Assembly: GCA_041395725.1 (NCBI GenBank)
Contig: JAWKZW010000001.1
Span: 4,532,501-4,596,500, forward strand
Source: Gammaproteobacteria bacterium
GTDB taxonomy: Bacteria; Pseudomonadota; Gammaproteobacteria; Pseudomonadales; Pseudohongiellaceae
DNA: 64,000 nt
Direction: 5' to 3'
This document shows positions 1 to 9,137 of this stretch, one piece after another (position 1 is the stretch's first letter; each line of letters begins with the position of its first letter). The notes below the pieces were generated by a model. It saw only the letters and a list, made by a program, of their open reading frames with translations, did no database searches and was not told the origin of the DNA. A program made the position numbers and the translations under genes.

Positions 1-2741
1 GAAAGAATGTTCCAGAACGCGTTCTGTTGCAGGTGGCCCAGGATCTGCAGCGTGATATTGAAACTCTGCCTCAGGTGCTTTCTGCCGACATGGTGGGAAA
101 CCGGGAGGAATTACTGGAGGCCACCATTGATCCGGGGCAACTGGAAACCTACGGGATAACCAACAGTCAGATCGTCCAGGCAGTCACAACCAACAACCGG
201 TTGATTCCCGCCGGGGCTGTCGATACCGGGCGCGGCAGTTTTTCGGTCAAGGTACCGGGTCTTATTGAAACGGCTGATGACCTGTATAACCTGCCGATTG
301 CTTCCAACAGCATGGGTGTGCTGACTATCAGTGATGTGGCAGATGTGCGGCGCACTTTCAAGGATGCGACCCGCTTTTCTTACGCCAACGGTTTTCAGTC
401 CATCTCTCTGAACATCAACAAGCGCAAGGGGGCCAACCTGATCGAAGCGATGGACGGCATCGAGGCCATCGTCGATCGACTGAAGCCGACCCTGCCACCC
501 GCCGTGGAAATCGAATACCTGAACAATACCATCCCCCAGGTAATCGAGCAGAATATGGGGCTGCAGGGCAACATGGCCACCGCCATGATACTGGTCCTTA
601 TCGTGGTGATCGGATCCGTGGGCATCCGTTCCGGAATCCTGGTTACGCTGGCTGTGCCGTTTTCCTTCCTCTTTGCCTTCATCATCATTTCCGGCCTCGG
701 GTTTACCTACAACTTCATGGTTATCTTCGGCCTGTTGCTGGGCCTGGGCATGCTCATCGACGGAGCGATCGTCATGGTAGAGTTTGCCGACCGGAAGATG
801 GCCGAGGGATTGAACAGTATCGACGCGTACAGAGAAGCGGTTAAACGCATGTTCTGGCCGATTGTCGCATCCACCTCGACCACACTGGCGGCTTTCCTGC
901 CACTGATGTTCTGGCCGGGTGTGTCAGGCGAATTCATGCGCTATCTGCCCATCACAGTATTCGCCGTGCTGGTGGGATCACTTCTTTACGCCCTGCTTTT
1001 TGCACCAACTCTCGGCGCTCTGCTGGGTAAATCCAAGGGAGCGGAGGATTCTGCGCGACGTCTCCGGGAGCTCGAGGAAGGCGATCCGGACAAGGTCGGT
1101 GGTATCACCGGTGTCTACGCAAGAGTGCTGCGGTCAGCCGTAAGAAGCCCGGTTCTGGTCTTCACAGGCTCTATTGTCGGACTGGTTGTTATCGTTATTG
1201 CTTACGGCATGTTTGGTCGGGGCGTGGAGTTCTTCACCAATGTGGAACCGAACATGACCCAGGTTCAGGTCTTTGCCCGGGGCAACTATTCACCGGCCGA
1301 GATCAGGGACATCATGCTGGATGTGGAAGACCGTATTGAAGCCATCGGCTACTACAAGAACATCGTCACTCAGTCAGGTGCCGGGCAGCAAATGGGTGGC
1401 GATCAACAGACCGCGCCGGATCTGGTCGGAACAATCTTCATTGAATTTATCGATCGTCGTGACCGTGATGTTAACGGTTTCGAACTGGAAAACCTTTATC
1501 GCGACGCCATTAACGGCCTGCCGGGACTGAAAGCCGAGGTGGCGACCATTGAGATGGGCCCACCGGTGGGCAAGGAGATACAGATTGAACTCAGCGGCGA
1601 CGATCTCGACCTGCTGTTCGCCGAAGGCCGCCGGATTCGCGACTACATGACCAACAGCATGACCGGGCTGATCGACATCGACGACACGATGCCGGTGCCT
1701 GGCATTGAATGGGAGATCGAGGTAGACCGTGCGCGGGCCGCCATGATGGGCGCCAACATCGCTGAAATCGGCACCGCAATTCAGTTGATGACCAATGGTG
1801 TGATGATGGGTGAATATCGGCCCAACGACACCGAGGAGGAGGTGGATATCCGAATCCGCTACCCGGCCGAGTACCGTGGGCTGGAACAATTGGATACTAT
1901 CCGCATCAGCACGGCAAACGGGCCGGTACCGGTTTCCAGCTTCATTACCCGCACGCCCCAGCCCAAGGTGGGTTCGATTCAGCGCGTCGACAGCAGCCGG
2001 GTCGTTTACGTACGCGCCAATCCAGCACCGGGTGTGCTGGCATCGAACAAGGTGGCGGAACTGCAGCGCTACCTGGACGAAAATCCGGTCGACCCCTCGC
2101 TGGTTTTTCTTTTCCGGGGCGCCAACGAGGAGCAGGAAGCTTCCGCAGCATTCCTTGGCCAGGCATTCACACTGGCTCTGGCCCTGATGGCCATCCTGCT
2201 GGTTACCCAGTTCAACAGCTACTACCAGGCCTTACTGATACTTTCCTCGGTTCTGATGTCCACCGCCGGTGTTCTACTTGGCCTGTTGATAACCGGTCAG
2301 GCGTTCAGCGTTATTCTGACCGGCGTGGGCGTGGTTGCACTGGCGGGAATCATCGTTAATAACAACATCGTGCTGATCGACACCTACAATTTTCTGCGCA
2401 AGAACAATCCTGAGTGGTCTCTGGTTGATGTCATCGTTCACACCGGGGTACAAAGGCTTCGCCCGGTATTCCTGACAACTTTTACTACCGGTTTCGGCCT
2501 GCTGCCCCTTGCGATGCACGTCTCAATCGACCTGATCGGTGCAGAGATTGAAGTGGGTGGGCCCATAACCTCCCAATGGGTCAGCCTGGCCAGCGCCATC
2601 GTCTTCGGGTTGTCATTCGGCACCCTGCTGACCTTGATCGTTACACCGGCCCTGCTGGCCTTGCCAGAGCGTCTCAGGCAGCTCGTGGGGCGACGTAAAA
2701 GCAATGTCCTGGCTCCCCAGGCAGGCCTGGCCGGCAGCTGA
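1..2741 (+). CDS. RND efflux transporter permease subunit, 5'-truncated by window edge
   Basis: Inner-membrane proton-driven RND exporter subunit; with a periplasmic adaptor and an outer-membrane channel such pumps expel amphiphilic compounds. The frame is open from base 3, so the in-frame TTG at 27 is not the real start. By comparison with the usual 1020-1050 residues, about 120-150 N-terminal residues (TM1 and part of the porter domain) lie off the left edge. The first membrane block (about 570-1050) carries GMLIDGAIVMVEF, with one intramembrane Asp (759-761) where AcrB has two; CusA-type pumps also have one. A periplasmic loop spans about 1200-2150. The second membrane block (about 2160-2690) carries GIIVNNNIVLID and RLRPVFLTT. 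Family is certain; the substrate cannot be read. An adaptor gene is expected upstream. Confidence 0.93.
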   Translation, partial: KNVPERVLLQVAQDLQRDIETLPQVLSADMVGNREELLEATIDPGQLETYGITNSQIVQAVTTNNRLIPAGAVDTGRGSFSVKVPGLIETADDLYNLPIASNSMGVLTISDVADVRRTFKDATRFSYANGFQSISLNINKRKGANLIEAMDGIEAIVDRLKPTLPPAVEIEYLNNTIPQVIEQNMGLQGNMATAMILVLIVVIGSVGIRSGILVTLAVPFSFLFAFIIISGLGFTYNFMVIFGLLLGLGMLIDGAIVMVEFADRKMAEGLNSIDAYREAVKRMFWPIVASTSTTLAAFLPLMFWPGVSGEFMRYLPITVFAVLVGSLLYALLFAPTLGALLGKSKGAEDSARRLRELEEGDPDKVGGITGVYARVLRSAVRSPVLVFTGSIVGLVVIVIAYGMFGRGVEFFTNVEPNMTQVQVFARGNYSPAEIRDIMLDVEDRIEAIGYYKNIVTQSGAGQQMGGDQQTAPDLVGTIFIEFIDRRDRDVNGFELENLYRDAINGLPGLKAEVATIEMGPPVGKEIQIELSGDDLDLLFAEGRRIRDYMTNSMTGLIDIDDTMPVPGIEWEIEVDRARAAMMGANIAEIGTAIQLMTNGVMMGEYRPNDTEEEVDIRIRYPAEYRGLEQLDTIRISTANGPVPVSSFITRTPQPKVGSIQRVDSSRVVYVRANPAPGVLASNKVAELQRYLDENPVDPSLVFLFRGANEEQEASAAFLGQAFTLALALMAILLVTQFNSYYQALLILSSVLMSTAGVLLGLLITGQAFSVILTGVGVVALAGIIVNNNIVLIDTYNFLRKNNPEWSLVDVIVHTGVQRLRPVFLTTFTTGFGLLPLAMHVSIDLIGAEIEVGGPITSQWVSLASAIVFGLSFGTLLTLIVTPALLALPERLRQLVGRRKSNVLAPQAGLAGS

Positions 2742-3229
2742 AGGAGTCGCGGCGGCCGCCATGAACAATCGTTCTATTGATGTGACAATTTGTAATCGGC
2801 GGCCAATCGCAATTTACCTATGGTAGTATTTTTTTACTTTCCAGATTGACTACCGTCAGGGAAAGGGCGGTCATCGGGAAAGAGTCGACAGCAAGGCTTG
2901 GGAGTTTTTCTTTGTTCCCCCCTTTTCATTAGCATTGAGCGGCTTTCAAGTTCTTGCTTCGGCGCCCGCCAATATTCCAATCGAAAAACAGGTTACTGCC
3001 CCGGCTGCCACTGTCATAAGCACCAGGCTCGCCGCGACCTGCTCGGCCACAGATGCTCCTTCCACCAGCCCAGCCCGCCAATCCGACAGAAACAGCTGCC
3101 CGGCCTTTTTCCGGCAGGTTTGAAATTCTCCCGATCAGGCTTTATCAGATTGGTAACCGGTTGGCACACCGTATTCCGGATTCAAACACAGGGGAGGAGA
3201 AAATCGGGTTACAGGAACTGGACGAACTG
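2742..3229. other. Convergent intergenic region, no long gene
   Basis: Gap of 488 bp between the RND gene (rightward) and a TPR gene (leftward). A GC palindrome lies just after the RND stop (about 2749-2760), and a bulged hairpin (CTGCC..GG / CC..GGCAG, 3096-3117) lies 3' of the TPR gene. Neither has a convincing U-run. The rightward open frame through 2898-3251 has no family resemblance. The only coding candidate is a 34-residue hydrophobic ORF on the minus strand (2946-3050), listed separately. Confidence 0.5.
2946..3050 (-). CDS. Candidate 34-residue single-span membrane peptide
   Basis: Short minus-strand ORF starting with GTG at 3050, preceded at 5 nt by a strong Shine-Dalgarno AAGGAG. 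The product starts MAEQVAASLV and is hydrophobic from about residue 7 to 29, so one transmembrane helix is predicted, followed by EART at the C-terminus. It lies about 180 bp downstream of, and on the same strand as, the TPR gene ending at 3230 and could be its last cistron. There is no recognisable family, and a chance ORF is possible. The case rests only on the ribosome-binding site and the hydrophobic run. Confidence 0.28.
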   Translation of the reverse strand: MAEQVAASLVLMTVAAGAVTCFSIGILAGAEART

Positions 3230-3994
3230 TCAGTCAGTATTGGCCAGGTAGCGATCACGTATGGTACGGCGCCGCTCGCTGGACAACTCCCGGTAGATAT
3301 CGGAATTGAGATACAGGTAGCGCTCGCTACGCTCAATATTGCGCTTGAGGGAATCCAGCAGCGGGTCTTCGCCACTGAGAGTCATTTCGGCAGATTGCAG
3401 GCGCAGCTTCAGCAAGTCATGGGCCTTGCGCAGATGCTCCACACGATTACCGTTGAGATTGAAATTGGAAGCGTCAAAATGCCAGGCCACTATCTTTCGA
3501 AGCCCCTCCTCCAGGCGCGGATCCTCCAGGCCATAAAGCTTCTTGTAGACGTGCTCAAGGTAGGCAAAATGGTCATTGACCTCTTCCCAGCGCCCCATCT
3601 GCTGATCGACGTCTATCAACCGCTCAACGATGGCCAGCTGGGACTCATTGTAAAGGCCTTCGTTGATTCTCGAGATATGCAGCGCGCGTTTGTATGCCTC
3701 GCTGGCGGCCTGCAGCTGCCCGTCCTTCCTGAGACGGTAGCCGAGTCCTTTAAGCGCTTCCTTAAGTCGAATATCGTAGGGCCCGTAACGGACTTCGAGG
3801 TCTTCAAGCAAACTTATCTGCCTGGCGACAAGATCTTCATTACCGGGCCTGAAAACCGCCGGAGCAATCTCTCTGCTCACGAAGTCGGCTGCTACAGGAG
3901 AATCATCGGCAAACAGAAACACCGGTACTGCCAGCGTCAGACTGGCGAGTACTCCCCTCAGGGTAAACCCGTAATGTAAGCCTTTGCTTCCCAT
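3230..3994 (-). CDS. Small exported TPR-repeat protein
   Basis: 254 residues. A Sec signal peptide (about 1-29, cleavage plausible at LFA-DD) is followed by helix-pair TPR-like repeats, clearest at about residues 60-160 (GYRLRKDGQLQAASEAYKRA and the next repeats). A likely periplasmic protein-interaction module with no catalytic motif. The ATG at 3994 has an AGGAG box about 9 nt upstream. It follows the MoxR/vWA block on the same strand but after a 169 bp gap with its own promoter candidate, so it may be a separate unit. The central part resembles the exported protein encoded at 55986-57392 (shared GLxNxSQL and LxxGLxxxxxWH patterns), so the two look paralogous. Exact role unknown. Confidence 0.8.
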   Translation of the reverse strand: MGSKGLHYGFTLRGVLASLTLAVPVFLFADDSPVAADFVSREIAPAVFRPGNEDLVARQISLLEDLEVRYGPYDIRLKEALKGLGYRLRKDGQLQAASEAYKRALHISRINEGLYNESQLAIVERLIDVDQQMGRWEEVNDHFAYLEHVYKKLYGLEDPRLEEGLRKIVAWHFDASNFNLNGNRVEHLRKAHDLLKLRLQSAEMTLSGEDPLLDSLKRNIERSERYLYLNSDIYRELSSERRRTIRDRYLANTD

Positions 3995-4018
3995 CTCAGC
4001 GTGCTCCTATGCCCGCTA

Positions 4019-4047
4019 AATATGGCTGAATAAGGCGCCATTGACAA
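4019..4047 (-). promoter_or_regulatory. Candidate sigma70 promoter of the TPR gene
   Basis: On the minus strand, TTGTCA (4047-4042) and CATATT (4024-4019) are separated by 17 bp, a 5/6 and a 4/6 match to the sigma70 boxes, placed about 25 bp before the start codon at 3994. Upstream, three TGTCA/TGACA motifs (about 4077-4102), two of them an inverted pair 6 bp apart, could be an operator. Prediction from sequence only. Confidence 0.42.
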
Positions 4048-4163
4048 CTGAAATCAGAGTAAAAATTAACCGAATATGTCAGGATTATGACAGAACGATG
4101 ACAACACTTATTTTTTTATCTTTAGTTATCAGTTGGTTAAAGCTCGCCTGAGGCAGAATGCCA

Positions 4164-6194
4164 CTATCTGTAGGTCTGATTGGCAATTTTGGCTTCTGCC
4201 AACATCAACACAATTACCAGGCACAGAATCCACCACCAGATGCGCTGCGGCTGCTCAAGTTCCGCCACCATCTGTGCCGTTCTGACCTCCCGCGACTGTA
4301 TCGGACTGGTCTCAGGATTGATGATGAGGTCGTTTACCGTGCCCACACTGGTAGCGAGCAGGTTCGACTCCTCGGGAGCCAGGTTCACCGCAAAATACCC
4401 GGTCGTACCGTCAAGGTCCACTTCTACAAAGCCTGGTTCCGTAGCCTCGAGGGAATCCCGGCCAACCACCAGGTCGCGGCTGTCTCCGGACGGCAGCGTG
4501 ACCGCCACTGCGGTTGCCGGCTCTGCCAGGGACGCCAGACTGATGGTTTCGCCGATGGCATAGGCGCGTCTGGTTGTTTCCGGTTCTACCAGGTGTCGAA
4601 GCGTTTCATGAACGAACGGCAGGTACATGCCCTGCAGCGCCAGGTTGTTCCATTCAAGATCCATTGTGGAGGCGAACAGTATCACCTTACCTTCACCCAC
4701 CTGCCGCTCTACAAGAGCGGGAAGCGTGTTGTCGAAACGCATCAGTACATCTGCATCGCCGGTGGGAACCAACTGCCAGTGCCGCTGAAATCGGGCCGTC
4801 CAGTCACTATCCAGCGGCTGCAGGATCGGATGACGGCGATCAAAATCGGCGATGACCAGATAATCATCAACAAACCTGTCGCTTGCGCCACGCAATTCGG
4901 CAGGGCTGATCTCGCCCAGGAGACGATTAAACTGTTCGGGGTCTACCCTGTCTCCCGGCGCGATAAGCAGGCCTCCGCCGCCCCGGGTGTAATCCACCAG
5001 GGCACGGGCCTGGAATGAGGAGAGACCACCGACATTCAGCAGAACCGCCACATCATGCTGCGCCAACAGCTCAGGTGTCAGGCCACTGGCCTCTATCGTG
5101 TCCAGGCTGAACGGTGAAACTTCTGCACTGCTCACCGCCAGGCCAAACCAGTGGCCTTCATCGTCGTACCAGTTGGGAGACGCCTCACCGTTTACGAGCA
5201 ATACGCGGATTTTGCGGGCCACGTCGACGGTAAAGTAGAAACTGTTGTCGGCTCTGAAATTATCGCCGGCGACAGTTACCTGCCCACGCCGAATGCCGGT
5301 CGCCGCGAAGTCACCGGTCAGATTGACCACCGCCTCCGAGGCATCCGACAAGTCTACCCGCTGTCTGTCCACGACAGTGCCATCCACCGCCAGGGTGACT
5401 TCAGCGTCGCTGAGATAAACTGATCCGGTACTGCGAACACGGGCCAGGATCGACTGCTCGGCACCACCACCTTCAAGCAGACGTTCAGGCGAGCGTACAT
5501 CGGTCAGTACCAGGTTGCTACTCTCCTCATCAGCCACGTTGATGCCGGTAAAAGCCACCCCGGGGGCCAGCTTCCAATCGGCATCGCTGGCATCGAGTCC
5601 AACCTGCTGGTAATCAGAAATCAGGTAAACCTGCTTGTTGTCGTAGCTGGACTCACTCAATAATTGGTCAGCCAGGCGCAGATTCGGCATAAACCGGGTT
5701 CCACCGTAACCTGCCTGGGACAGGTTTTGAATCGAGGAGCGCACACTGTCCAGATCGGTGGTCAATTCCTGCAGGGTTTCCACCCCGTCTGCGAAAATAA
5801 CCAACGCCACTTCGTCGCCGGCGCTCAGCCCATCGATCACGTCGATGGCCTCCCGCCTGGCAGTTTCGAAGCGGTCGCCATAACGCATGCTCATGGAGTT
5901 ATCCAGCAACAGCACCACGGAAGCCGGGTCGGCATCCAGCAGTCGCGCCATGGTCTGGTTGACCAGGGGCCGGGCAAAAGCGAACACCAGTAACGCGATC
6001 AATGCCGCGCGCAGTAATAACAGCAACCACTGTTGTATCTGCTGGAACAGCACCAGTTTCTTGGATGTCTTTTTGAGAAACCGGATAGTGCCGAACATCA
6101 GCTTGGGGGGTTTCTCCTTACGTATCAGGTGGATCGCAACCGGCAGCAGCGCGGCGAACAGACCCAGCAGGAACAGTGGCGACAGAAAAACCAT
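4164..6194 (-). CDS. BatA-like N-terminal membrane domain + vWA domain protein
   Basis: 676 residues. The N-terminus has the paired-helix BatA/DUF1550 layout: hydrophobic 1-22, a basic stretch RKEKPPKLMFG, then a second helix at about 55-75. A von Willebrand A domain follows with an intact MIDAS start D98-x-S100-x-S102. The long middle part is predicted periplasmic and beta-rich, with a glutamine-amidotransferase-like region (LLNVGGLSSF... GGGGLLIAPG, about residues 385-410). A last helix lies close to the C-terminus (IWWWILCLVIVLMLAEA). Such proteins partner MoxR ATPases. The start ATG overlaps the DUF58 stop as TGATG (1 nt), so translation is probably coupled. It resembles the 766-residue vWA protein further upstream in the operon in architecture. 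Confidence 0.87.
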   Translation of the reverse strand: MVFLSPLFLLGLFAALLPVAIHLIRKEKPPKLMFGTIRFLKKTSKKLVLFQQIQQWLLLLLRAALIALLVFAFARPLVNQTMARLLDADPASVVLLLDNSMSMRYGDRFETARREAIDVIDGLSAGDEVALVIFADGVETLQELTTDLDSVRSSIQNLSQAGYGGTRFMPNLRLADQLLSESSYDNKQVYLISDYQQVGLDASDADWKLAPGVAFTGINVADEESSNLVLTDVRSPERLLEGGGAEQSILARVRSTGSVYLSDAEVTLAVDGTVVDRQRVDLSDASEAVVNLTGDFAATGIRRGQVTVAGDNFRADNSFYFTVDVARKIRVLLVNGEASPNWYDDEGHWFGLAVSSAEVSPFSLDTIEASGLTPELLAQHDVAVLLNVGGLSSFQARALVDYTRGGGGLLIAPGDRVDPEQFNRLLGEISPAELRGASDRFVDDYLVIADFDRRHPILQPLDSDWTARFQRHWQLVPTGDADVLMRFDNTLPALVERQVGEGKVILFASTMDLEWNNLALQGMYLPFVHETLRHLVEPETTRRAYAIGETISLASLAEPATAVAVTLPSGDSRDLVVGRDSLEATEPGFVEVDLDGTTGYFAVNLAPEESNLLATSVGTVNDLIINPETSPIQSREVRTAQMVAELEQPQRIWWWILCLVIVLMLAEAKIANQTYR

Positions 6195-7087
6195 CAGTAC
6201 CCCCGGCCACGCTTGGCGATATAGGATGAAAGTGCCTCATCCAGTGGCTTGCTGGAATTCACCAGACAGTAGTCGACGCCACTGCTCTGGCATTGCTTGC
6301 GGCAATAGTCCAGAAACTCGTTCAGATTTTTCAAATAGGCGTCACGAATCGCCGCGGGGGAGGTAATAAACGTTTCGTTACTTTCCAGATCGACAAACTC
6401 GGAAGCCTCGTTGAACGGAAAATTCAATTCCGCATCGTCCATAATCTGAAAGGTGATGACATCGTTGCCCATGCTGCGCAGGTTCTGCAGCGCACTGATC
6501 ACCCGTTTTTCATCATCCAGCAAATCGGTAATGAGGATGACCAGGCTCTTTTTGCGCAAATGGGAAGCCAGGTCGGAAAGCGGCTTCACCGCGTCCGTAT
6601 GAGTGCCGGACTTCAGGGCCGACAGCGTACGCAGTATATGTATCAGATGAGGCTGCCGACATTTAGCCGGTATGAAATCCCGCACCTTGTCATCAAAGGT
6701 AATAAGTCCTACCGCGTCCCGCTGACGCATAATAAAATAAGCAAGTGCCGACGCCAGCGTCTTGCCGTATTCCAGTTTACTGATGCCGCCGGATGTGTAA
6801 TCCATGGAGGCGCTGGTATCCAGAGCAATGAAACAACGGACATTGGTCTCGTCTTCGAACTGCTTGATATAGAACTTTTCACTGCGGGCGTAGAGCTTCC
6901 AGTCCACGTGCCGCATGTCATCGCCCGGGTAATAATTGCGGTAGTCGTTGAACTCCACACTGAATCCCCGCCGGGGACTTTTATGCAGACCGGACAAAAA
7001 CCCTTCCACAACCACCTTTGCTCTGAGCTCCAGGTTGTCCAGACTGGCCAGCACCTGGGGATCCAGAAAATTCAATGACTCTGCCAT
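6194..7087 (-). CDS. DUF58 domain protein (vWA-like), MoxR partner
   Basis: 297 residues, with no signal peptide or membrane helix, so cytoplasmic. The DUF58 hallmark lies at about residues 38-82 (GFSVEFNDYR, YYPGDDMRHVDWKLYARS, FEDETN). A vWA-type metal site D90-x-S92-x-S94 follows (ALDTSASM). The family almost always sits beside moxR genes and is thought to act with the AAA+ ATPase, perhaps as a metal-dependent adaptor; its biochemistry is poorly known. The gene lies 119 bp after moxR, and a hairpin in that gap may adjust its expression. It ends overlapping the start of the BatA-like vWA gene by 1 nt. Confidence 0.9.
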   Translation of the reverse strand: MAESLNFLDPQVLASLDNLELRAKVVVEGFLSGLHKSPRRGFSVEFNDYRNYYPGDDMRHVDWKLYARSEKFYIKQFEDETNVRCFIALDTSASMDYTSGGISKLEYGKTLASALAYFIMRQRDAVGLITFDDKVRDFIPAKCRQPHLIHILRTLSALKSGTHTDAVKPLSDLASHLRKKSLVILITDLLDDEKRVISALQNLRSMGNDVITFQIMDDAELNFPFNEASEFVDLESNETFITSPAAIRDAYLKNLNEFLDYCRKQCQSSGVDYCLVNSSKPLDEALSSYIAKRGRGY

Positions 7088-7121
7088 ACTGCTAGCCTAT
7101 TTCCAAAAGGACAGACCCTGT

Positions 7122-7138
7122 GGGTCTGCCGAGATTGC
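7122..7138 (-). terminator. Hairpin between moxR and the DUF58 gene (attenuator or processing site)
   Basis: Perfect 7-bp stem CAGACCC / GGGTCTG with a 3-nt loop. It lies in the only sizeable gap (119 bp) inside an otherwise tightly packed operon. On the coding (minus) strand it is followed by TCCTTTTGG, a weak U-tract. Partial termination or an RNA-processing/stability site is more likely than full termination, because the downstream genes clearly belong to the same system. Confidence 0.45.
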
Positions 7139-7206
7139 CGGTACCGCCCGCCAGGGCAGTGCCAGCAATACCGATACTCTGCAACGGGAACACGGTAAGC
7201 AGCGAC

Positions 7207-8238
7207 TCAGATCGTAGCCGCCGGTTCCGGTACCGCTTCCAGCAGTCTGCGCACGACGTCGTCGGTAGTGACCCGTTCCGCTTCAGCGTGAAAATTAAGT
7301 AATACCCTATGCCGCAAGACTGAAGGCGCCAGTGCGCGAATATCGCCGTAGGACACATTGTAGCGACCCAGCAGCAGAGCCCTGACCTTGCCCGCCAGTA
7401 CCAGGTTCTGCGAGGCGCGAATGCCCGCTCCCCAGCTGACCCAGTCCTTGACAAAATCCGGGGCATTGGCTGACTGGGGTCGACTGGCGTGCACCAGTCG
7501 CACGGCGTACTGCACCACTGCCTCGGCCGCCGGGACCTGTCGGGCAATGCGCTGAAACTCCAGAATATCCTCGCCACTCAAGGGATGGGCCAGTGTCGTA
7601 TCCCTGATCTGAGTGGTATTGGCAACCACCTGCACCTCGTCCTCTTCGGAAAGATAGCCGAGTTCTATCTTGAACATGAAGCGGTCCAGCTGAGCTTCCG
7701 GTAACGGGTAGGTTCCCTCAAGTTCGATGGGGTTCTGGGTCGCCAGCACGAAAAACGGTTTCGCCATGGGCCAGGTACGACCACCCGCCGTGACCTGCCG
7801 CTCCTCCATAGCCTCCAGCAGAGCAGACTGGGTCTTGGGTGGGGTTCTGTTGATTTCATCCGCCAGCAGAATGTTGGTAAAGATCGGTCCCTGGACAAAA
7901 CGCAGCTCCCGGCGGCCGTCCTCCTCGGTCACAATCTCCGAGCCCACCACATCGGAGGGCATCAGGTCCGGAGTGAACTGGATTCTGCTGAAATTCACCT
8001 GCAGGATATCCGCCACGGTCTTAATCAGCAGCGTCTTGGCCAACCCGGGAACCCCGGTGACCAGACAGTGCCCACCGGCAAACAGCGCGATCAAAAGTTC
8101 ATCAATAATATCCTGCTGACCCACGATGACCTTTTTAATCTCGGCGACGATCTGCGCACGACCGTCCTGCATCTTCTGAACCAGAGCCAGATCGTCCTGG
8201 CTTTCAATCGCTTCCGGGTTTTCTTGTAGTTCTGCCAT
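7207..8238 (-). CDS. MoxR-family AAA+ ATPase
   Basis: 343 residues. A cytoplasmic AAA+ ATPase (AAA_3/MoxR), thought to act as a chaperone that remodels or activates partner vWA proteins. Walker A is GVPGLAKT at residues 62-69, with Ala in place of the usual Gly before Lys as in MoxR proteins. Walker B is ILLADE at 123-128, followed by INRTPPKTQSALLEAMEE. The ATQNPIE sensor and EAQLDRF arginine region follow, then the lid domain. Length is normal. It lies 17 bp after the DUF4159 gene, and its partners (DUF58, vWA) follow directly. Confidence 0.95.
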   Translation of the reverse strand: MAELQENPEAIESQDDLALVQKMQDGRAQIVAEIKKVIVGQQDIIDELLIALFAGGHCLVTGVPGLAKTLLIKTVADILQVNFSRIQFTPDLMPSDVVGSEIVTEEDGRRELRFVQGPIFTNILLADEINRTPPKTQSALLEAMEERQVTAGGRTWPMAKPFFVLATQNPIELEGTYPLPEAQLDRFMFKIELGYLSEEDEVQVVANTTQIRDTTLAHPLSGEDILEFQRIARQVPAAEAVVQYAVRLVHASRPQSANAPDFVKDWVSWGAGIRASQNLVLAGKVRALLLGRYNVSYGDIRALAPSVLRHRVLLNFHAEAERVTTDDVVRRLLEAVPEPAATI

Positions 8239-8255
8239 GGGTAGTTCCTGTGGTT

Positions 8256-9119
8256 TTAATGGCTAAAAGCGTAAATCAAAAAATTGATACCAATCTTGTA
8301 AGCTTCATTAGTGTATCGGGTAGGGTAAGGTTCGTAGAACGTATGTTCCCAGCCATCGCCCAGATCGGTGTTGTAATTGGCCACCATCATGACTCGGCCG
8401 TCGTCGTCCAGGATGGCATAAACTGCCGGCGGATAATTCGGATCATCCAGATTGAAGTATCCACCCCGATCCCAGGTCACCATGCGGCCGGGCACCTGGG
8501 CCACTTCATCGATATCGAAAAAAATATGGAAGATCTCATGACTGGTATCCAGCTGCACCAGTTCACGTTCCGGAAATATCTTGCCAATCTCCGTGCGCAT
8601 GTCTTCCAGGTGCGCATCGCCCCAGAAATCATCGACCATGACAAAGCCGCCGCGGAACATGAACTCGCGCAGCGCCTCGATCTCCTCGGCGGTAAAATTG
8701 GGGCCGCTGAAGGTGGAGCCGATCGGAACCCGTTTCCAGTTCATGTAAAGGAACATGTGTTCGTACAGGCGGGGGTCGGTCAGTTCAAGCCAACTATGAT
8801 TTCGCGGATTGGTATCAACGTTGGTATAGCGCTGTACACCGCGCAGAAAATTTTCATCGGAATCCGGGTAGTCGGTATCCCACCAGCCACCCCGGCGGCC
8901 AAACCCGTAGCCGCCACCTCGTCCGCCACCGTAATTGGCGTATTTTCCACGCACCCAGGTGAATTCGGTGATGTCCGTTCCATAAAGGGCAAGATCCTCG
9001 CCACCGCCAAGCATCAGTGGTTGCACCTGTGCGGAGACCCGCCCCGCACCACCACTTAAGGCGAGTACCGTCAGCAGGGCCAACCACCCGGGACTATAGT
9101 TCCTGCCTGACACTCTCAC
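8256..9119 (-). CDS. DUF4159 domain exported protein
   Basis: 287 residues. A signal peptide (about 1-31, ending VSA-QV) is followed by a Gly/Arg-rich segment (GGGRGGGYGFGRRGG, about 64-78). The DUF4159 body contains TDPRLYEHMFLYMNW, FRGGFVMVDDFWGD and YPTRYTNEAYKIGINF. The fold of this family is likened to a glutamine-amidotransferase (class I GATase-like) domain without its catalytic Cys. The function is unknown, but DUF4159 genes recur in MoxR-DUF58-vWA clusters, exactly as here. Separated by 18 and 17 bp from its neighbours, so in the operon. Predicted periplasmic. Confidence 0.88.
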   Translation of the reverse strand: MRVSGRNYSPGWLALLTVLALSGGAGRVSAQVQPLMLGGGEDLALYGTDITEFTWVRGKYANYGGGRGGGYGFGRRGGWWDTDYPDSDENFLRGVQRYTNVDTNPRNHSWLELTDPRLYEHMFLYMNWKRVPIGSTFSGPNFTAEEIEALREFMFRGGFVMVDDFWGDAHLEDMRTEIGKIFPERELVQLDTSHEIFHIFFDIDEVAQVPGRMVTWDRGGYFNLDDPNYPPAVYAILDDDGRVMMVANYNTDLGDGWEHTFYEPYPTRYTNEAYKIGINFLIYAFSH

Positions 9120-9137
9120 TGTAAGCTTTGTTCCTGA

